Shown here: in pieces, positions 41,158 to 46,374 of the stretch
Layout: every line of letters starts with the position of its first letter
How positions within the stretch are numbered: position 1 is the stretch's first letter
Source: Aplysia californica
Lineage: Eukaryota > Mollusca > Gastropoda > Aplysiida > Aplysiidae
Length of the DNA: 46,374 bases
Assembly (NCBI RefSeq): GCF_000002075.1
Contig: NW_004797273.1
Span: 1 to 46,374 of the forward strand
Direction of reading: 5' to 3'
Position numbers and translations under genes: made by a program
The notes under the pieces: generated by a model
Told to the model about the DNA's origin: nothing
Database searches by the model: none
Seen by the model: the letters and a program-made list of their open reading frames with translations, nothing else

Positions 41158-42078
41158 CAGAGAAATAGAGAGGGACACTGCTCGATTGAAATTATGCATT
41201 GTTCTTTTCTTCAAATAGTGATTCCTCCAACTCCGAAACGGAGGGAAAACGATCGTTCTTCGAAAAGACATCCGCAATCTTCATTTAGATCTAGAATCTA
41301 GATCTAGATCTAGATCTAGATCTAGGCTAGCCTCGAAACTAGACCAATGATTTACGTCTGTCTGTCTAGATCTAGACCTAGGCCATAGATCTAGAATAAC
41401 CCAGGTCTTCCCTGAGACAAGAGGGCGCTGAAACTTTCCGAAAAAAACAAAAGAGTTCCCCTACCGGGTCTGTATACTTTGTGACTTTGTTCCCAGTTAC
41501 CGGGTCTGTATACACTCCCAATGCCTGGCAAATGGACACCCAATATTACTGAACTCCACAACCAGTGCCAGTAGGCTGTCATCTATGTAGGCAAGTAGTA
41601 TGAGTATGACTAGAGTCTAGTCATTGTAATGCCTGTGTTACACTGTGTAGCAGTTTAGCAACCAGGCCAGGCGAAATTCTTCTAAGCAGGACTTGCTTCC
41701 CCAAGTTCTGTGTAGGCCTCTATGTCAAATGGGCTAAAAATGAATAAATTTTAGAGTCTACCTTCATTAAGTCTTTGTAATTTATTTACATCTAATTTAT
41801 AGAAGATTGGTAGCGGAATGGCAGTGGGCGACTACTAAAGACCATGGATACATCTCTAGATTTCTAGAAAGAATCAAGGCGAAGATCATCAATCATTCAA
41901 TGTTCAATAATTTTATAATGCCAATGGGATCACATCGGCGTCGAACACAAAATTATTGAAACGGCTTTACTGACAAAAATACTCATATCTACAAGAATTA
42001 GTCATCAAATATCGATATCCAGTCGAAGGAAACACAAGTAACAGGTGTAAATTGTGAATTCAAAGGGTAAATTACCAT
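30186..42078 (-). CDS. PPP3R1: Calcineurin regulatory subunit B (6 coding exons)
   Basis: Exons on the - strand: 42078-42076, 37777-37738, 37145-36969, 36219-36160, 32950-32766 and 30233-30186. They join in phase to exactly 170 codons plus TAA, the length of vertebrate CNB1. The protein is the Ca2+-binding regulatory partner of the calcineurin phosphatase catalytic subunit. Four canonical EF-hand loops are intact at residues 31-42 ([12 protein letters not shown]), 63-74 ([12 protein letters not shown]), 100-111 ([12 protein letters not shown]) and 141-152 ([12 protein letters not shown]). The N-terminus MGNESS offers the Gly-2 myristoylation site. The C-terminus HKKMVVDV is the family ending. 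Every junction has GT-AG. The gene spans 11.9 kb, mostly intron with transposon debris, and is convergent with the DMAC2-like gene. Confidence 0.97.
30981..31884. mobile_element. TA-flanked TIR element, 904 bp
   Basis: Perfect 20-bp inverted ends CAGTAGTCTCCGCCTAAACG, TA on both sides (30979-30980, 31885-31886), subterminal CGCACGCTCCG / CGGAGTGTGCG motifs. pogo-like. The interior includes a 32-bp C run (31609-31640). No transposase is recognised. Confidence 0.88.
31609..31640. repeat. Poly-C run of 32
   Basis: Thirty-two consecutive C, then ACACACCC, inside the TIR element. The exact length may be uncertain in assembly. Confidence 0.9.
31972..32056. repeat. Long foldback hairpin
   Basis: CTACGGCTGGATTGGGCCGA and onward pairs with ATCAGCCGATCCCATCCGTAG. 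The ATCGCCCGACT / AGTCGGGCGAT inner arms are perfect, with a loop of about 24 bases. It is absent from repeat copy 2, which has another insertion nearby. Confidence 0.7.
32766..32950 (-). CDS. PPP3R1: Calcineurin B exon 5 (EF-hands 3 and 4)
   Basis: Acceptor TCAACAG|TT completes Phe-94. Encodes [17 protein letters not shown] through KISFEEFCD. Donor GAT|GTAAGT. Confidence 0.98.
33177..33395 (+). mobile_element. SINE family C
   Basis: Weak head (TAGTGGTAAGGCTACCAGAC) and a clear tail TTCGGAGGTCTCACCTCTTA ... GGGGCATTAAACCTATACAA like the copy at 10566. Lies in calcineurin B intron 4. Confidence 0.6.
33803..34536. mobile_element. Possible TTAA-bounded DNA element
   Basis: TTAAGGGGACTCGCGGTTCG at the left and, inverted, TTAAGGGGGTTCGATACTTA at the right. 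Only the first eight bases and a later TTCG are shared, so this is tentative. Non-coding. Confidence 0.35.
34537..35930. other. Calcineurin B intron 4, unassigned part
   Basis: A/T-rich with short A-runs. No element ends seen. Confidence 0.35.
35937..36138. mobile_element. hAT-like MITE remnant
   Basis: CACTGGTGTCAAACTCAAGG with CCGCAAGCCGTATTTGGCC on the left and AATTTGAGTCTGCTCTG on the right. This resembles the widespread hAT end pattern (GTGTCAAACTCAA / TTTGAGT). The ends are imperfect. It lies just outside exon 4. Confidence 0.5.
36160..36219 (-). CDS. PPP3R1: Calcineurin B exon 4
   Basis: Acceptor GTCTGCAG|AA completes Glu-74. Encodes [19 protein letters not shown] and one base of Phe. 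Donor T|GTAAGT. Confidence 0.97.
36969..37145 (-). CDS. PPP3R1: Calcineurin B exon 3 (EF-hands 1 and 2)
   Basis: Acceptor TTCACAG|TT completes Phe-15. Encodes [17 protein letters not shown] through GNGEVDFK plus one base. Donor AAAG|GTTAGT. Confidence 0.98.
37738..37777 (-). CDS. PPP3R1: Calcineurin B exon 2 (residues 2-14)
   Basis: Acceptor CCAAAG|GGC gives Gly-2. Encodes [13 protein letters not shown] and one base. Donor ACAT|GTGAGT. The acceptor lacks a strong pyrimidine tract. Confidence 0.93.
37778..38880. other. Calcineurin B intron 1, unassigned part
   Basis: No repeat ends or coding homology noticed. Confidence 0.35.
38885..39800. repeat. Intronic repeat copy 2 (empty site)
   Basis: Aligns with 30590-32390 but lacks the 904-bp element. 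The corresponding point is near GCGTACCC at 39181-39187. It carries its own insertion at 39263-39481. Confidence 0.7.
39263..39481. mobile_element. hAT-like MITE, 219 bp
   Basis: CAGGGATGCCACT at 39263-39275 and AGTGGCATCCCTG at 39469-39481 are perfect 13-bp inverted repeats with a hAT-style CAGGG start. The flanking 8-bp sequences do not match cleanly. Confidence 0.7.
39801..40776. other. Calcineurin B intron 1, unassigned part
   Basis: No element ends recognised up to the inverted repeat at 40777. Confidence 0.3.
40889..41030. repeat. (TG)n then (GA)n microsatellite
   Basis: TG units at 40889-40914, then mostly GA units to about 41030. Confidence 0.95.
41116..41157. repeat. (GA)n microsatellite
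   Basis: Second GA tract inside the foldback element. Confidence 0.95.
41287..41397. repeat. AGATCT/TCTAGA array
   Basis: A run of about five AGATCT units at 41301-41326, with further copies to 41393. Confidence 0.9.
42076..42078 (-). CDS. PPP3R1: Calcineurin B exon 1 coding part: the ATG alone
   Basis: On the - strand AGAAAG-ATG is followed at once by GTAATT, a usable donor, so the coding part of exon 1 is three bases. Phase 0 fits exon 2, which opens with Gly-2. From memory, vertebrate PPP3R1 splits in the same place. The 5' UTR would lie at 42079 to about 42200. Another upstream ATG-GT site is possible. Confidence 0.72.
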
Positions 42079-42589
42079 CTTTCTAGCTGACGATGTCTGG
42101 ACCCAGTGGTACTTCTGTGTTGACGATTTCTTGCTACCAGACCCCAGAGACGACTTCCTGCCTGTGCTGATAGGTCTGTGTCATACGGGTCTTTTCAACT
42201 ATTCGGGAGGCTGGAATAGATAACTCACTAAATACCGAAACATTAAACTGAAACGGAAAGTGAAGGAGATGGGCTTAACTTTATCATGCATGAAAAATGA
42301 ATTATACAGGGGCTGGAAACAAACGCCTTCAGAACAAAATGAGTTTACCAAAAAATGCCGAGTCAAAGCTGACCCTGAGATTAAAGATTAGCCTTTCAAA
42401 GCTACTCATCAGCTCAAGTAATAATAATGTACAATCGGAAACAGTGCCGTCGTGCGTTTCTAACATTTTACTTCTAATCATCAACTCGTGTCGTCTGCGA
42501 GAACATAAATGGTCCAACATATAGGCCTACAGGGAATATTAAAATTTATAGAGCTTAAATGAAATTAATCGCTTCTAGGTGCTGTTGTA

Positions 42590-43330
42590 AAAGATAGTGA
42601 ACATAAAAGGATTATTATTATATGGAAAGAAAACAGAATGCATGGTAATATCCCAAAAAGTAGCAGATCATATTTATTGTAATCTCATTAGCAAAGATGA
42701 AAAGCTCAAACAGGTCCAGCGGTTTAAATATCTAGGATATATACTAACGTCTGGAGCCAAATTGTGTTCCACAGAAATAAAACGGAGAATTGCAATGGCT
42801 AAGACGAGTTTCAATAAAATGAGCCCAATTCTGAAAAATAGAAACATCTCAATTACTACCAAAATGAAAGTTCTGAAATGCTATGTATGGTCAATCCTAT
42901 TAGGCTGTGAATGCTGGACAATCACTAAAGACAGTGAAAATAGAATGGAACAACAGAAATGTGGTTTCTTGGGAGACTGCTTAGAATATCGTGGAAGGAA
43001 AAGAAATCAAATGAGGTAGTGCTTGGTGAAGCCCACGCGGGACGCTGATCACTGGTAAACAGCTAGGAAACGACAAATGAAGTTTTTAGGACACTTGAAT
43101 GGACATAAAGGTCTTGAACATCCAGCTCTTATTGGCAAAATTAAAGGCAAGGGAGGCAGGGGTAGGCCCGGGCAACCTATTTAGGGAACCTTAACAAATT
43201 GGTAACGGCGAAAGGTCGGGGAACCGTAGCTTTTTTAAAGAGCATCCGAGCAAAGGAATGAATGGAGAACCACGATCGCCGATGTCTGTCGCAGATCTGG
43301 CACTGGATGAATGAATGAAAGAACACCAGA
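42590..43330 (+). pseudogene. LINE 3' fragment, second family
   Basis: Reads KKTECMVISQKVADH, QVQRFKYLGYILTSG, EIKRRIAMAKTSFNKM, ILKNRNISITTKMKVLKCYV and CECWTITKDSENRME (42597-43019). After a frame change it continues to EWRTTIADVCRRSGT-like sequence near 43260-43310. This is the thumb and C-terminus of an APE-type LINE, distinct from the 14235-17560 element. 5'-truncated. Confidence 0.88.
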
Positions 43331-44335
43331 CAGAAACTTCTAAAAGACATCTAATACTGAAGTCGGTTACTCCGACCTACCAGTAAACTAATTTTTTATA
43401 GTCTATAAGAGTATCTTTGCTATAAGTGCAGGCCTATCAGAATTAAATAGCCCATTTCCATACAATATTATCTGAAAGAACACTTTGTTTCGTACAAGGG
43501 ATCGCCGTGACCATCGTTGACCTTAACGGAAATAATAAAATATGGGGAGATGGGGTTGTTATCAAGCGCTGTAGATATTACAGTCTTTAAGTAGGAGTAA
43601 AAGACAAATCTACCACCCTGGCTCTCACACTTTGGGCAAATCAAATGCCATGATTCACCCGAGAAACATATGCGAAGGAAAGATATAGGAGGCAAGGGAG
43701 GATCGAAGAGGCAGGCCTAAGAGAGATTGGGAACAGAACATATAGAAGCTTGGCTATTGAAACTAAAACCACTTAGGCATGCGGAATAGCAAGAGACCGG
43801 ATTGGGGTTCGCTTTTTTTTTTCGTTGCTTTTTTTTTCAGAACTGGTCGAAAAACAACATCAAAATAAGGGGAAAATTAAAAAGATAAAGAAAAAAAGGT
43901 GGATAAATTAGGCCAAAGTGTATCCAAAAAATACTTTCGAGGAAAAAAATGAAGTTCTGTTTTCATTTATCTTAGCTGTTCCATTTTCCAGCTTGAGACT
44001 TGTTCTGAATTTCTTCTTTCAAAGGCAACTTTATAATCCACCCCTCCCCCACCTCAACCACCCACCCCCCACCTCCTTTGCTCCAAGGTTAGAAAAATTG
44101 AGGTCACGTACTTCTCGGAGACATCTGTATAATTTAGAAGTAGAAGTTAACCTTGTTAACCTCCTATTCCATTCTCTATCTAAATTGGGCAATTAGGGCG
44201 TGGAAGGAAAAAGGGTTAATAGTGGCATGCTGTAGTGGAACGTGAAAGTGTGTTAAAATGTTGACAACATCTATCACTAGTGTATAAAGTATGTATGATT
44301 CGGTGATAGTTACTCCAATTTGCACGAGAACATGC

Positions 44336-44337
<2 letters not shown>
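43331..44337. other. Intergenic, unassigned
   Basis: A - strand open frame at 43695-43468 (with CPKC) is not recognised and has no clear support. Nothing else seen. Confidence 0.3.
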
Positions 44338-44409
<72 letters not shown>

Positions 44410-44426
44410 AAACACACACACACACA
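44338..44426. repeat. (CA)n microsatellite
   Basis: About 40 CA units with small interruptions. Confidence 0.96.
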
Positions 44427-44534
44427 TACATTCATATTCTTATGCAAAGTGAAACGTAATCCAAGTGGGGTGGGGTGGAAATATTGGGGAGGGGGATATA
44501 AATGCTTAAAAGACTAAAAGAAAAGAGGACGTTG

Positions 44535-44583
44535 GTTTCAGGCACAGAATTCTACACTAAGTGTAGAATTCTGTGGTTTCGGG
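44535..44583. mobile_element. 33-bp palindromic micro-element, copy 2
   Basis: 44543-44575 is identical to copy 1 at 1477-1509. The flanks are GTTTCAGG (44535-44542) and GTTTCGGG (44576-44583), an 8-bp duplication with one mismatch. Confidence 0.8.
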
Positions 44584-45155
44584 ACTATGAGGGAGGTTAT
44601 TCGACGTCTGCCGCCGGCCTTCACTCATAATACATGTATATTATATTATATTTTTGTACCAGTATAGGAAACAAAATAAAATAACCTGATTCTACAGTTA
44701 GTCACCACGATCACTTTAAAAAGATATGTACGCCAGACTGGTGTCTGCGGTGCGGCGGACGCTTTACTGTCGCACACAGGAGACTCGATTTTGATTCCCG
44801 AATGTAGAGAAAATTTAAGCTGGGATGTTGTAGGCCTAGACCTTTCCCTAGCAACTGCGTTTGTAGCGGCCGCGATTTCTGGCATTTTTCAACTAAAAAA
44901 AACAAACAACACCACCGCCGGGGAATAACAAATCGAAAAAAAAAATGCGGTATAAAAATTAAAGGGGAAAAAAAGAAAAGAAGATGAACCTTTTTTCTTT
45001 TAGAAAGAAAGTTTATTAATCACTTCCGCTTCACTTTGTCCCTTTCTCATTTGTTGACATCACATTGATTTGTTATTTTCATGTGAAGCATATAAGTACA
45101 CAGCACACTTTATATATCGTTGTTTCTTTTATTTTTCCCTCTTTGTATCCAGTTG

Positions 45156-45201
45156 GAAACAACCACAGAATTCTACACTTATAGAATTCTGTGGAAACAA
45201 C
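45156..45201. mobile_element. 30-bp palindromic micro-element, copy 3
   Basis: 45164-45193 matches copies 1 and 2 except that three central bases are missing. The flanks are GAAACAAC at 45156-45163 and again at 45194-45201, a perfect 8-bp duplication. Confidence 0.8.
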
Positions 45202-45224
45202 ATATAATATATATATAAGGATGA

Positions 45225-45420
45225 AAAGTCTCGAAGGTCTCGTGAGCAAGTTGCGCACGTTAAAGATCCCTCGATGGTCCAAAATCGATAAGAGTAGGCT
45301 ACAGCCGCCACCCGGGCAAAATTTAAAATTTCCTACCAACTGAAAATGTTTGGTGTGTCCCGCGCGCTCACATAACCTTATGCAGTTGCGAGCGCTGCAA
45401 CACACTTCCCAAATAAAAAA
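45225..45420 (+). mobile_element. SINE family A, 5'-truncated
   Basis: Starts in the body (AAAAGTCTCGAAGGTCTCG) and runs through AAAATCGATAAGAGTAGGCT and the tail CGCGCTCACATAACC...GCGAGCGCTGCAACAC to an A-rich end. Copy 3 of the micro-element lies about 25 bp upstream. Confidence 0.88.
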
Positions 45421-45561
45421 CACAAAAACATTATTCAGTGTCACTTTTGAAAGCTTTGGTATTTGAACAGATTTTACTCGCACTGTTCTCTTGCTTTGGC
45501 CAGCGAGATATTCGGAATCACTAAATTCGACCTGCGACTTGGACACGCAGCAATGCAAAAG

Positions 45562-46072
45562 GCGCATTCAGACCAAAAACCGCACCGTGGCCCGTCAGTT
45601 TACTGACTGGGGACCTCATGTTTATTTCGCGCCACGTGCTCGTTCGTTTGAGTGCCTTTTTTGCCTTGGGCAAATTGAGATCACCCGACTGGTCTGTTTT
45701 TTTCTTCTTTTTTTCCGAGAATAGATGAACTAAGGTCAAATTTTATTATAATTGATGTTATATCAAATCAAAATTAGACAAGGAGTAGGAATATGATAGA
45801 TCTATCAGATTTAACCGTTTCAACAACACAACAAAAATTGCGCGTTGGACAAAAATTAGCTTCTATTGACTTGCCTGAATTATATAGGCCCTACATGTAC
45901 AGGACTTGACGGGAAAAATGTCATGGCTACCCTAAAGCATATTCACACTAGACGGACTCCCGTTATCTTTCGTCAACGCGCGCACTCGGGATAGGTCTGA
46001 GCACTAGCTGGTGAAATACATTGTATAAGCATTAAATTAGTCCGTCTGTGCGGATCTTTGGTCTGAATGCGC
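45562..46072. mobile_element. TIR element with GCGCATTCAGACC ends
   Basis: GCGCATTCAGACCAAA at 45562-45577 and its exact reverse complement at 46057-46072, each followed inward by CCGCAC after a few bases. 511 bp, no coding region, no clear target duplication. Confidence 0.65.
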
Positions 46073-46374
46073 AGTAAGAGAGATACAAGAATCCTGGTTT
46101 CAAGAATATAATACTAAAAGCTTCATTGAACTAAGACCCCCGAGACTGACCAAGACTTCTGTGAAACTCAAACATACGACTGTCTGTCCTATCTCGCAAT
46201 GCAACATTAGCAAAGGCGCCTCATCGTCATAAATCCAGAGCCAGCGACGTTCCACTGTAAATATGACAGACTACGTGTGCCCAATTTAAGGTACAATTTT
46301 TCGGACCCACATTGATCTGATATCAGTTACAATCGGATGCACATTAGATCTGTTTCACCTTCCGACTCTATGTG
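46073..46374. other. Window end, unassigned
   Basis: No feature recognised. Confidence 0.3.

Larger units (their letters stand above)
40777..41516. mobile_element. Foldback-like element with 95-bp inverted ends
   Basis: The left arm 40777-40875 and right arm 41424-41516 are inverted copies. Each arm holds two GTATACAGACCCGGTA motifs followed by GGAAAGTTTCAGCGCC. The middle is TG, GA and AGATCT low-complexity sequence. No target duplication was seen. It lies about 560 bp from the calcineurin B start exon. Confidence 0.75.

Noticed and set aside
40630-41277. 215-codon - strand open frame rich in Ser-Leu
   Set aside because: Translation of the GA microsatellites inside the foldback element.
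43468-43695. - strand frame containing CPKC and a conserved-looking stretch
   Set aside because: No family recognised, no splice or promoter context. Left as unassigned.

Overview
The window looks like nuclear DNA of an invertebrate animal, most probably a gastropod mollusc. The evidence is two interrupted host genes with GT-AG introns, many microsatellites and AGATCT/TCTAGA-rich blocks, several SINE families and a dense set of small DNA transposons. The mollusc call is an inference from the repeat style, not from a database match.

Two host genes lie tail to tail. On the + strand, five exons between 2186 and 11135 give a 345-residue leucine-rich-repeat protein of the DMAC2 (ATP5SL) family, a mitochondrial complex I assembly factor. 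On the - strand, six exons between 42078 and 30186 give a complete 170-residue calcineurin regulatory subunit B with four intact EF-hand loops. Its first coding exon contains only the ATG. All exon phases in both genes agree. A repeat-poor stretch of about 5 kb below the calcineurin B stop (about 25.0-30.2 kb) may be its long 3' UTR.

Between the genes (11.7-19.0 kb) is a transposon graveyard. From left to right it holds an internally deleted piggyBac element with both TTAA ends, a hAT-like transposase 3' part, a decayed APE-type LINE, a fossil DIRS-like retroelement fragment, and the front half of a second piggyBac transposase. From 19 to 25 kb there are SINEs, a pogo/Tigger-like non-autonomous element and a short MITE. 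The introns of both genes carry further TIR elements. One of these is a 904-bp element inserted in one copy of a duplicated intronic repeat; the other copy appears to preserve the empty site.

The most unusual signal is a set of three tiny, almost perfectly palindromic insertions of 30-33 bp (1477, 44543, 45164). Each is flanked by its own different 8-bp direct duplication, as if two 16-bp terminal inverted repeats had transposed with essentially nothing between them. Other points of interest are two SINE families sharing one 3' tail hairpin, a MITE carrying telomere-like repeats, and two elements with unrelated ends that share one internal core.
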